From Treponema sp. (GTDB lineage Bacteria > Spirochaetota > Spirochaetia > Treponematales > Breznakiellaceae), in the NCBI GenBank assembly GCA_031270205.1, contig JAISYA010000141.1, positions 1 to 22,156 on the forward strand: a DNA stretch of 22,156 nucleotides. The letters are read 5' to 3'. Of this stretch, positions 7,070-14,048 are shown in pieces (position 1 is the stretch's first letter; the number at the start of each line of letters is the position of its first letter). Made by a program: the position numbers and the translations under genes. The notes beneath the pieces were generated by a model. That model made no database searches, was not told the origin of the DNA, and worked only from the letters and a program-made list of their open reading frames with translations.

Positions 7070-8587
7070 ATGTTTGACTTGCTGATGAACGGGCTTGCGA
7101 TAGTCTTCGCGCCCAAAATGTTTATACTTATCATCTTCGCGGTGTTCCTTGGAACCATCTTCGGCGCACTGCCCGGCGTAAGCGCTACTATGGCCGTTAC
7201 CCTGGGAATCCCCTTTACCTACAAAATGGATCCTGTCAGCGCCATTGCCTTCCTTGTGGCCACTTACTGCGCTTCAATTACAGGGGGGGGCATGACGGCT
7301 ATTCTGTTCAAGATACCCGGCGTACCCTCCAGCGCCCCCACTACCTACGACGGCTACCCCATGGCCCAGCGGGGCGAGGCCGGCAAGGCCCTGGGCATAC
7401 AGCTTATCTGTTCCGCAATCGGCGGCATGTTTTCCGCCCTGTGCATGCTCCTTCTTAGCCCTCAGCTTACCCAGGCGGCCCTGAGTTTCGGTCCCTCGGA
7501 GCTTTTTGCCATCAGCTTTATGGGGCTTTCGATTCTGACGAGTCTTGAAACGGATAACATCTGCAGAACGATCATTTCCGGGCTTATCGGGCTGCTCCTT
7601 GCCTGCATCGGCCTTGACCCCCTGCTCGGCGTGCCCCGGCTTACCTTTGGGACCCGCTTCCTTACTTCCGGTTTTGAGATGATTCCGGTGATGATCGGCT
7701 TCTTCGCGGTAACCGAGGTGCTCAAGCAGACCCAGAAGCGGGACAAGCTGGACGCCGTGGGCGACAATACGAAGGTAACGACGAAGATGCCCAGCCTGAA
7801 AGAGCTTATTTCGGTGAAGTGGACAATTCTCCGCTGTTCCGTTGTTGGGACTATCATCGGCATTCTGCCCGGCGCCGGGGCGACCATAGCGGCGTTCATG
7901 TGCTACTCCATGGAGCAAAAAATGTCCAAATATCCCGAGAAGTTCGGTACCGGGTGCATCGACGGCATAGCCGCGCCCGAAACGGGGAACAACGCGGCCA
8001 CCGGCGGGTCGATGGTACCGCTTCTCTCACTGGGCATCCCCGGAGGGAACGCGGCCGCGGTAATGATGTCCGCGCTGGTGCTGAAGGGGGTGGTAATGGG
8101 GCCGCTGCTGCTGATCAACCAGCCGGCTTTTCTGGGGGCGACCTTCGCTTCCATGTTTGTGTCCAACATCATCATGGTTTTCGCGGCCATAATCATCGCC
8201 AAAATTTTTGTGCAGATTCTGAAGATACCCTACAGCATACTGGGGCCGACGATCATCATGATGGCGACCATCGGCGCTTTTGCCACGAAAAACAACGGGA
8301 TAGACGTCATCCTCATGGCCTTCGCGGGCCTTGCGGGCTTTGTGTTTGTTACCTGTAAATTGAATAGTTCCGCCATGATACTGGGCCTCGTGCTGGGGGT
8401 CATTGTTGAAGGGAACCTCAGGCGGGCCTACACGATTTTGAGCGGCGCAAGTACGACACTGTGGGAGTCTACGCTCAGTATACTTCGCCGGCCGGTGACG
8501 AGTATTATTCTCCTCTTCTGCCTTATGGTACTGGTTTATCCGGTACTAAAACCACTCTTGTTCAAAAAGCGGAACGCCGCCAATTAG
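7070..8587 (+). CDS. tctA: tripartite tricarboxylate transporter large permease TctA
   Basis: 505 residues, the normal length, with about 11-12 membrane helices. Two repeated family signatures are clear: FGALPGVSATMAVTLGIPFT near the N-terminus and GILPGAGATIAAFMCYSMEQ in the middle, the latter followed by GIAAPETGNNAATGGSMVP and LSLGIPGGNAAAVM. This is the transport subunit that uses the ion gradient and receives substrate from TctC. GGGAGG lies six bases before the ATG. The cit genes follow after 20 bases, so one message probably covers both. Confidence 0.95.
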   Translation: MFDLLMNGLAIVFAPKMFILIIFAVFLGTIFGALPGVSATMAVTLGIPFTYKMDPVSAIAFLVATYCASITGGGMTAILFKIPGVPSSAPTTYDGYPMAQRGEAGKALGIQLICSAIGGMFSALCMLLLSPQLTQAALSFGPSELFAISFMGLSILTSLETDNICRTIISGLIGLLLACIGLDPLLGVPRLTFGTRFLTSGFEMIPVMIGFFAVTEVLKQTQKRDKLDAVGDNTKVTTKMPSLKELISVKWTILRCSVVGTIIGILPGAGATIAAFMCYSMEQKMSKYPEKFGTGCIDGIAAPETGNNAATGGSMVPLLSLGIPGGNAAAVMMSALVLKGVVMGPLLLINQPAFLGATFASMFVSNIIMVFAAIIIAKIFVQILKIPYSILGPTIIMMATIGAFATKNNGIDVILMAFAGLAGFVFVTCKLNSSAMILGLVLGVIVEGNLRRAYTILSGASTTLWESTLSILRRPVTSIILLFCLMVLVYPVLKPLLFKKRNAAN

Positions 8588-8607
8588 GAAAGGCCAAGGA
8601 TATTAAA

Positions 8608-8898
8608 ATGGATATTAAACAAACCGGCATAGCCGGAACCATGGAATCCAGTGACGTCATGGTGACGATACAGCCCGGCTCGAAGGGCATCGAAATTGAG
8701 ATCGAGAGCATTGTGGACAAACAGTTCGGCAGGGAGATACGCCGGGCCATTACCGAAACCCTGCGGGACATGGACGTGAAAAACGCGCGGGTAAAGGCCG
8801 TGGACAAAGGCGCCCTGGATTGCACTATCCGCGCCAGGGTAAAAACCGCAGTGTGTCGTTCCAGCGGAAAAGCTCTGTATGAATGGAAGGTAAGCTGA
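8608..8898 (+). CDS. citD: citrate lyase acyl carrier protein (gamma subunit) CitD
   Basis: 96 residues, the usual length. AGTMESSDVMVTI contains Ser14, the position that in characterised CitD carries the phosphoribosyl-dephospho-CoA group. VDKQFG and KGALDCTIRAR also match the family. It carries the acetyl/citryl thioester between the alpha and beta subunits. The start ATG at 8608 follows an AAGGA-type site (8596-8600); the frame is open further upstream inside the tctA end but without a site. The stop overlaps the citE start by one base. Confidence 0.93.
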   Translation: MDIKQTGIAGTMESSDVMVTIQPGSKGIEIEIESIVDKQFGREIRRAITETLRDMDVKNARVKAVDKGALDCTIRARVKTAVCRSSGKALYEWKVS

Positions 8899-9791
8899 TG
8901 AAACAACTGCGAAGAACCATGCTGTATGTTCCGGGAAACAACGCCGGAATGATACAGGACGCCGGTATTTACAAGGCCGACAGCCTGATGTTCGATTTGG
9001 AGGACTCCGTTTCGATACACGAAAAGGACGGCGCCCGCTTTTTGGTATTTCAGGCCCTCACCACCCTTGCCTATCCCGGCAAAGAGCTGGTGGTGCGGAT
9101 AAACGATCCCCACACCGAAACAGGCAGGGAAGATCTGGAGGCCATTGTGCGTACCGGCAAGGCGGTAATACGCCTGCCCAAGACCGAAACGGCCCAGGAT
9201 GTGATTGACTGCGAGCGCATGATCGAGGCGGTTGAGAAAAAGGCGAGGCTCCCCGCCGGATCAACCCGGATGATGGCGGCGGTTGAAAGCGCCTCCGGAG
9301 TGCTTAACGCCAGGGAAATCGCCCTGACAAGCAAGCGCCTTACCGGCATCGCCATCGGCGCGGAAGACTACGTGACGGACCTCAGGACCAGCCGTTCCCC
9401 CGAAGGAATAGAGCTGCTCTTTGGCCGGAGCATGGTGCTGCTGGCGGCGAGAAACGCCGGCATCGACGCGATAGATACGGTGTTCTCCGACGTGAATAAC
9501 GAAGAGGGCCTCCGCAAAGAAACACTGCTGATAAGGCAGCTTGGCTTTGACGGTAAAAGCATCATCAATCCCCGGCAGATAAAAATCGTGCATGAGATAT
9601 TTACCCCCAGCGAAAAAGAAATACGGCACGCCCTGGCGGTGCTTGAGGCGATACAAGAAGCGGAACGGAAGGCTTCGGGGGTTATTTCCATGAATGGCAG
9701 GATGGTGGACAAGCCGGTAGTTACCAGGGCCGAGCGCGTGCTGGATCTGGCAAGGGCCGCCGGAATTGCTCTCAACGGAGAGTCAAAATGA
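8898..9791 (+). CDS. citE: citrate lyase beta subunit (citryl-ACP lyase) CitE
   Basis: 297 residues, close to the roughly 300 of the family. It has the HpcH/HpaI-like TIM-barrel signatures MLYVPGNNAGM (8-18), LMFDLEDSV (30-38, with acidic Mg2+ ligands), AAVESASGV and IAIGAEDYVTDL. It cleaves citryl-ACP to oxaloacetate and acetyl-ACP. The start was set at ATG 8898, overlapping the citD stop as TGATG with GGAAGG upstream; an in-frame ATG at 8883 is less likely. Stand-alone CitE-like proteins act on citramalyl- or malyl-CoA, but presence between citD and citF supports the lyase complex. Confidence 0.93.
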   Translation: MKQLRRTMLYVPGNNAGMIQDAGIYKADSLMFDLEDSVSIHEKDGARFLVFQALTTLAYPGKELVVRINDPHTETGREDLEAIVRTGKAVIRLPKTETAQDVIDCERMIEAVEKKARLPAGSTRMMAAVESASGVLNAREIALTSKRLTGIAIGAEDYVTDLRTSRSPEGIELLFGRSMVLLAARNAGIDAIDTVFSDVNNEEGLRKETLLIRQLGFDGKSIINPRQIKIVHEIFTPSEKEIRHALAVLEAIQEAERKASGVISMNGRMVDKPVVTRAERVLDLARAAGIALNGESK

Positions 9792-11320
9792 GGGACGAAT
9801 TGAAATACATTGAAGGACTTCAGGATATAAAAGCGGTAAACGGTGTGTTTAACATCAACAAGCTGGAAAAAGATTACAGTACACTGGCCCAGCGTGAAGT
9901 TTCGCACAACAAGATAGTTTCCGGCCTTGAGGAAGCGGTGCGCCTTTGCGGGCTTAAGGACGGGCAGACCATTTCCTTTCACCATCACTTTCGCGGCGGC
10001 GACTTCATCGTCAACATGGTGATGGACAAGCTCGCGGAGATGGGTTTTAAGGATCTGGCGCTGGCCGCCTCCTCTCTTACCGACTGCCACGCCCCGCTTG
10101 TCAGGCACATTAAAAACGGGCTTATCCGCCGCATAGAGACATCGGGACTGAGGGGAGAACTGGCCGACGAAATCTCCCGCGGGCTTATGGAGCCCCCGGT
10201 GGTCTTCCGCTCCCACGGAGGCAGGGCCTATGCCATTGAGACCGGGAATCTGCCGATAGACGTGGCCTTTCTGGGCGCGCCTTCCTGCGATCCCTTCGGC
10301 AACGCCAACGGCTATTCCCGTGACAGCGAGGGCGGCGTCAAGTGTGGTTCCATGGGTTACGCGAAATGCGACGCCCAATACGCGAAAAAAACCATTATCA
10401 TTACCAATAATATCGTGCATTTTCCCAACGTGCCCTTCGGCATCCCCGAAAGCGATGTAGATTATATCGTCAAGGTGGACGAGATCGGCGACCCGGCCGG
10501 AATTATGAAAGGCGCGACCCGCTTTACCACCAATCCCAAGGAACTGGTGATAGCCGAACTTGCCGCCGACGTGATCGAGGCGTCGGGGCGGCTCGTGGAC
10601 GGCTTCTCCTTCCAGACCGGCACCGGCGGGGCTTCCCTCGCGGTGAGCCGTTTTTTACGGGAAAAGATGATCGCCAGGGGAATTACCGCGAGTTTCGCCC
10701 TTGGCGGCATTACCGGCTCCATTGTGGACCTCCACGAGGAAGGGCTTATCAAGAAGCTGCTGGATGTCCAGGGCTTTGATCTCAGGGCGGCCGACTCGCT
10801 CAAAAACAACCGCTTCCATCACCAGATCTCCGCCGAATATTACGCCAGCCCCAGGGGGACCGGCGCGGCGGTAAACCAGCTTGACGTGGTGGTGCTCTCC
10901 GCGCTGGAGGTCGATATCAACTTCAACGTCAACGTGCTCACCGGCTCCGACGGCATTATCCGCGGAGCCATAGGCGGCCATCAGGACACGGCCTACGGCG
11001 CTTCGGTTGCCATTGTGGTCTGCCCCCTTACCAGGGGACGGCTTCCCTGTATTGTGGACCGGGTAGGGGCCATTGTGACGCCGGGCAAAACCGTGGACGT
11101 AATCGTTACCGAGCACGGTATCGCGATAAACCCCGCGAGAGATGACCTTAAGGAATCCTTCGCCGCGGCAAGGCTTCCCGTCTTTCCCATCGGGGAACTG
11201 CGGGCCATGGTAGAAAAACTCGTGGGCAAGCCCGATCCGGTGGAATACACCGACCGCGTAGTGGGGATCGTCACCTACCGTGACGGGAGTATTATCGATC
11301 TGATTCACCAGGTGAAGTGA
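9788..11320 (+). CDS. citF: citrate lyase alpha subunit (citrate:acetyl-ACP transferase) CitF
   Basis: 510 residues, the full family length. The start overlaps the citE stop as ATGA. Family segments seen are VNGVFNINKLEKDYSTL near the N-terminus, SFHHHFRGGDFIVNMVM (about 63-79), and GAIGGHQDTAYGAS (about residue 400). It exchanges the acetyl group on CitD for citrate. It is the last gene of the operon; 21 bases separate it from the convergent SPFH gene, and I see no clear terminator there. No citC ligase, citX or citG follows. Confidence 0.94.
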   Translation: MRDELKYIEGLQDIKAVNGVFNINKLEKDYSTLAQREVSHNKIVSGLEEAVRLCGLKDGQTISFHHHFRGGDFIVNMVMDKLAEMGFKDLALAASSLTDCHAPLVRHIKNGLIRRIETSGLRGELADEISRGLMEPPVVFRSHGGRAYAIETGNLPIDVAFLGAPSCDPFGNANGYSRDSEGGVKCGSMGYAKCDAQYAKKTIIITNNIVHFPNVPFGIPESDVDYIVKVDEIGDPAGIMKGATRFTTNPKELVIAELAADVIEASGRLVDGFSFQTGTGGASLAVSRFLREKMIARGITASFALGGITGSIVDLHEEGLIKKLLDVQGFDLRAADSLKNNRFHHQISAEYYASPRGTGAAVNQLDVVVLSALEVDINFNVNVLTGSDGIIRGAIGGHQDTAYGASVAIVVCPLTRGRLPCIVDRVGAIVTPGKTVDVIVTEHGIAINPARDDLKESFAAARLPVFPIGELRAMVEKLVGKPDPVEYTDRVVGIVTYRDGSIIDLIHQVK

Positions 11321-11341
11321 GAGAAGAAAAATCGCGGACTC

Positions 11342-12298
11342 TTATGCCGGACCTTCCCCGTTCTTTTTGTGCAGTTCGTTGAGCGCTTCAAGGCCGAATA
11401 CGTCCCTTGTTTTGAGTTCCTCGGCGATTGAATTGGGGACCAGCATCATCGAGTTCCCCGCCTTGAGCCCCTCGTTCAGTATCGAGAGGATCTTGAGTTT
11501 CATCGCCGGCTGGTTCTTTGAGTATATCTGTACCGCTTCCTCAAGTTTTTTCGCGATCTCAATTTCCGCCTCGGCCAGCAGGGTGCGGGCCTTCTTCTCC
11601 CGCTCCGCCTGGGCCACACGCGAAAGGGAATCCTGCAAAGCCTCCGGAATCTGAATATCGGTGATCTCCACATACTGCACCGTTATTCCCCACTCGGTGG
11701 TTTTTTTGTCAACCTCTTCCTGGATATGTTTTTCAATGATGTCCCCCCGTTCAAGGAAGATGGAAAGCTCACGGCTTGAAACGGCGTTGCGCAGCGCGGT
11801 TTTGGAAGAAAGAACGACCGCGTTCTCGTAATCCTCAACCTCAAGGATCGCCTTTTGCGGGTCCCAGACCAGCCAGAAGCAGATCGCGTCCACAGTAACG
11901 GTCACCGAATCGAGCGTGAGGGTTTCCTGTGCGGAGAAGTCCGTTACGCGAATACGGATGTCCACCCTCCGGGCAATCCGGTCGACGAGAGGCACAAGAA
12001 AGAAAAGCCCCGGCCCCCGTACCTTGCGGAATTTGCCGAAACGGAGTACTACCGCCCGTTCCCACTCGTCGGCTTTACGGATGGAACAAACAAACAGGAG
12101 CGCCGCCGCACAAACCGCGGCGCCGATTGCCGTTCCCGCCGGGCTTAAAGGCCGGCCCGCCAGAGGTTCCAGACCCAGAATCAGCGCGGATGCGGCAAGC
12201 GTGATAAGCCGCAGCAGAAACAGGGTACAATCCGGCCTTGTCCGCCGGGGCGCGTTTTTCACCAAAAGGGACCTGTTCCCCGTATTCAGAATACTCAA
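11342..12298 (-). CDS. SPFH/stomatin-like (band 7) membrane protein
   Basis: 318 residues. Two N-terminal hydrophobic segments (about 25-43 and 54-73) form a membrane hairpin or two spans. The SPFH domain starts at EWERAVVLRFGKF (78-90) and includes GPGLFFLVPLVDRIARRVDIR, TLDSVTVTVDAICFW and GITVQYVEITDIQIPE. A charged helical stretch (REKKARTLLAEAEIEIAKKLEEA) and a short tail follow. Stomatin-like proteins form oligomers and organise membrane microdomains, often with proteases. The start is TTG, overlapping the stop of the upstream GntR gene in TTGA with GAGGAA upstream, so the two are translationally coupled. No NfeD-type partner protease is adjacent. Confidence 0.88.
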   Translation of the reverse strand: MSILNTGNRSLLVKNAPRRTRPDCTLFLLRLITLAASALILGLEPLAGRPLSPAGTAIGAAVCAAALLFVCSIRKADEWERAVVLRFGKFRKVRGPGLFFLVPLVDRIARRVDIRIRVTDFSAQETLTLDSVTVTVDAICFWLVWDPQKAILEVEDYENAVVLSSKTALRNAVSSRELSIFLERGDIIEKHIQEEVDKKTTEWGITVQYVEITDIQIPEALQDSLSRVAQAEREKKARTLLAEAEIEIAKKLEEAVQIYSKNQPAMKLKILSILNEGLKAGNSMMLVPNSIAEELKTRDVFGLEALNELHKKNGEGPA

Positions 12299-12702
12299 TT
12301 GCGTTCCTCCTCTTCGTATGCCTCAAGCATCTTGACCAATTCCTGTTTTTCCACTCCAAGGTTCCGCATTTCCTGTATAAACCTGCCCAGCACTTCGCGA
12401 ATTTTCCGCTCCAGGCTGTCGTCTTCCGGCGCGGGCTTTTTGTCCGAAATATACGTCCCGCTCCCCACCTGTGTAGCCAGAATACCCAGAATCTCCAGTT
12501 CTCCGTAAGCCTTGGCGATGGTATTGGGGTTGGTTTTCAACTCCACCGCCAGAGCGCGGATGGTGGGCAGCCGGTCGCCGGGCCGCATCCGCCCGGACAG
12601 AATTGCGTATTCTATTTGCTGGATGATCTGCCGGTAAATCGGCACCCCGTTTTCCGGCTCCAGTGAAAAGCTGATCCCCGGCCTGGTGATTGTACTATTC
12701 AT
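12295..12702 (-). CDS. GntR-family regulator, YtrA subfamily
   Basis: 135 residues, the short form typical of YtrA-type GntR proteins. The winged helix starts at VPIYRQIIQQIEYAILSG (20-37), followed by PGDRLPTIRALAVELKTNPNTIAKAY and the wing GILATQVGSGTYIS. A C-terminal helical tail of about 45 residues (ERKIREVLGRFIQEM...) probably serves dimerisation in place of an effector domain. YtrA-type genes usually head operons for ABC transporters or membrane stress functions; here the co-transcribed gene is an SPFH protein. There is no ribosome site, and the -10 box lies eight bases before the ATG, so the message is predicted leaderless. A perfect inverted repeat covers the start codon, suggesting autoregulation. 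Confidence 0.9.
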   Translation of the reverse strand: MNSTITRPGISFSLEPENGVPIYRQIIQQIEYAILSGRMRPGDRLPTIRALAVELKTNPNTIAKAYGELEILGILATQVGSGTYISDKKPAPEDDSLERKIREVLGRFIQEMRNLGVEKQELVKMLEAYEEEERN

Positions 12703-12733
12703 CTAGTACAATTATAAACAGACTAGTACAATT
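12689..12733. promoter_or_regulatory. probable operator of the YtrA-type regulator (three half-sites)
   Basis: ATTGTACTA (12689-12697) and TAGTACAAT (12704-12712) form a perfect inverted repeat with a six-base spacer that contains the start codon. A second CTAGTACAATT (12723-12733) repeats the right arm 20 bases away, inside the promoter spacer. Half-sites thus flank the -10 box on both sides, and bound regulator would block polymerase. Confidence 0.75.
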
Positions 12734-12739
12734 CGTCAA
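12711..12739 (-). promoter_or_regulatory. promoter of the YtrA-SPFH operon
   Basis: On the minus strand TTGACG (12739-12734) and TATAAT (12716-12711) have a 17-base spacer. The -35 box overlaps the TGA stop of rnc. Transcription should begin at about 12703, at or one to two bases before the ATG. Confidence 0.8.
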
Positions 12740-13419
12740 GGGGTAGCAGAATTTAAGTCCTCATAGGCCATTCTTGCCGCTTCCTGCTCGGCGCTTTTTT
12801 TGTTCCGCCCCGTGCCGGGGCCGTAGGCCTTATTATTTACGGCGACTTCCATCCAGTACAGCCGCTCGTGTTCGGGACCTAAGCGTTTTACCATGCGGTA
12901 TTCGGGATATGCGCGAAAATAACGCTGGCAGAATTCCTGCAGGAGGGACTTGTAATCCTGGTGGTAATCGGTATCCGCCACGCGGTCCACTTCGGGAGCA
13001 AGGTAACGGCTTACAAAGGTGTAGGCGGCCTTGAAGCCGGAATCAAGATACAGGGCGCCGATGAGGGCTTCCAGGGCGTCGGCAAGTATCGCCTTTTTAG
13101 TCCTGCCTCCCGAAAGGTCTTCGCCCTTGCCCAAAAGCAGCACGGTGTCTATCTGCAAAACCCTGGCTACCGAGGAAAGCACGTCCTCGGAAACCACCAC
13201 GGATTTTATTTTTGCAAGCGCCCCCTCGCTTTTGTCGGCGTATTTTTCGTATAAGAGGGTGGCGCATACCGCGCCCAGGATCGAATCTCCCAGGAATTCA
13301 AGCCGCTCGTTGTTGAGCCTGGCGCCCGACTCATTTGACATGGAGCGGTGAATGAAAGAAAGGTTCAAAAGCTCTAGGCTTCTGAACCTGAAACCGACGG
13401 TCTTCTGAAACGCCGCCAA
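12736..13419 (-). CDS. rnc: ribonuclease III
   Basis: 227 residues from TTG 13419. The signature NERLEFLGDS (37-46) contains catalytic acids Glu41 and Asp45; the second acidic pair is in DALEALIGALYLDSGF (Asp114, Glu117). A double-stranded RNA binding domain occupies about 155-225 (DYKSLLQEFCQ to KKSAEQEAARMAYEDL). It processes rRNA precursors and structured mRNAs. The frame is open as far as 13641, but that extension lies wholly over acpP and reads as a shadow. TTG 13419 with GGGAAG about 10 bases upstream gives a normal length; no ATG or GTG is available nearby, so the exact start is uncertain. It lies 40 bases after acpP. Confidence 0.93.
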   Translation of the reverse strand: MAAFQKTVGFRFRSLELLNLSFIHRSMSNESGARLNNERLEFLGDSILGAVCATLLYEKYADKSEGALAKIKSVVVSEDVLSSVARVLQIDTVLLLGKGEDLSGGRTKKAILADALEALIGALYLDSGFKAAYTFVSRYLAPEVDRVADTDYHQDYKSLLQEFCQRYFRAYPEYRMVKRLGPEHERLYWMEVAVNNKAYGPGTGRNKKSAEQEAARMAYEDLNSATP

Positions 13420-13459
13420 TTGTTTCTTTCTTCCCGGATCGAGAGCCCGCAGCCCTACC

Positions 13460-13699
13460 CTACTTTTGCTGGGATTTGATGTATTCGTAGGCGTCTTTGA
13501 CCGTCTCGAATTCATTGGCCTTCTCATCGGGGATGGAAATACCCATCTCTTCCTCAATGGCGTAGACCAATTCGTAGGTATCAAGACTGTCGGCGCCGAG
13601 GTCCTGACGGAAAGACGCGTCCATGGTGATCTTTCCTTCATCCACTTCCAGTTTATCAGCGATGAGTTTTTTCATCTTTGCAAACAATTCTTCGTTCAT
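13460..13699 (-). CDS. acpP: acyl carrier protein
   Basis: 79 residues. DLGADSLDTYELV carries Ser38, the site for the 4'-phosphopantetheine arm, and the chain is acidic throughout, as expected. It shuttles acyl chains in type II fatty acid synthesis. ATG 13699 follows GAGAGGGAAAA; a longer in-frame start at 13738 overlaps rpmF and lacks support. It lies 16 bases after rpmF in one operon with rnc. Confidence 0.96.
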   Translation of the reverse strand: MNEELFAKMKKLIADKLEVDEGKITMDASFRQDLGADSLDTYELVYAIEEEMGISIPDEKANEFETVKDAYEYIKSQQK

Positions 13700-13715
13700 T
13701 TTTCCCTCTCTATGG

Positions 13716-13904
13716 TTAAACTTTTGAATCAGGTACAATTACCTGCTTTCCCCGGTAAAACCCGCATTTGGGACAGACCCGGTGCAGCAGGACCTTGTTA
13801 CCACAACTGCCACACTCAATCATGGTGGGAGCGGTAAGTTTCATGTTAATAGACTGTCGCCGGCGGGTCCTCGCCTTCGACGTCTTAAATCTGGGTACAG
13901 CCAT
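13716..13904 (-). CDS. rpmF: 50S ribosomal protein L32
   Basis: 62 residues, the usual length. The start MAVPRFKTSKARTRRRQS is characteristic, and two CxxC pairs (CGSC and CPKC) form the zinc ribbon of the Zn-binding version of L32. GAGAGG lies seven bases before the ATG. First gene of rpmF-acpP-rnc, a variant of the common rpmF/fatty-acid gene linkage. Confidence 0.97.
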   Translation of the reverse strand: MAVPRFKTSKARTRRRQSINMKLTAPTMIECGSCGNKVLLHRVCPKCGFYRGKQVIVPDSKV

Positions 13905-13924
13905 GTTAAAACCTCTCTTGTTCT

Positions 13925-13953
13925 AAATTAACAAAAAACCCGATTCGTGTCAA
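13925..13953 (-). promoter_or_regulatory. promoter of rpmF-acpP-rnc
   Basis: On the minus strand TTGACA (13953-13948) and TAATTT (13930-13925) are spaced by 17 bases, about 21 bases before the rpmF start codon. Confidence 0.7.
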
Positions 13954-13975
13954 GATGAAGAGAGCAAAAGAAATT

Positions 13976-14043
13976 AACCGCAAAGACTGAACGCAGGGAC
14001 GCAAAGATTCTGATTACTTTGAACTCTCCGCGTCCTTTGCGCC
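13976..14043. repeat. degenerate GACGCAAAG-type repeat pair (inverted)
   Basis: AACGCAGGGACGCAAAGATT (13990-14009) faces GAACTCTCCGCGTCCTTTGCGCC (in two arms, 14021-14043), so GGGACGC can pair with GCGTCC. It sits just beyond the pgk stop codon and may act as a weak end-of-transcript structure. Similar motifs recur at 22052-22072. Confidence 0.5.
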
Positions 14044-14048
14044 AAGCT

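Noticed and set aside
9368..10420. Minus-strand open frame of 350 codons opposite citE/citF
   Set aside because: Antisense shadow caused by G/C third positions; no ribosome site and no domain.
13420..13641. N-terminal extension of RNase III to an ATG inside acpP
   Set aside because: The extension is acpP read in another frame and has no RNase III similarity.
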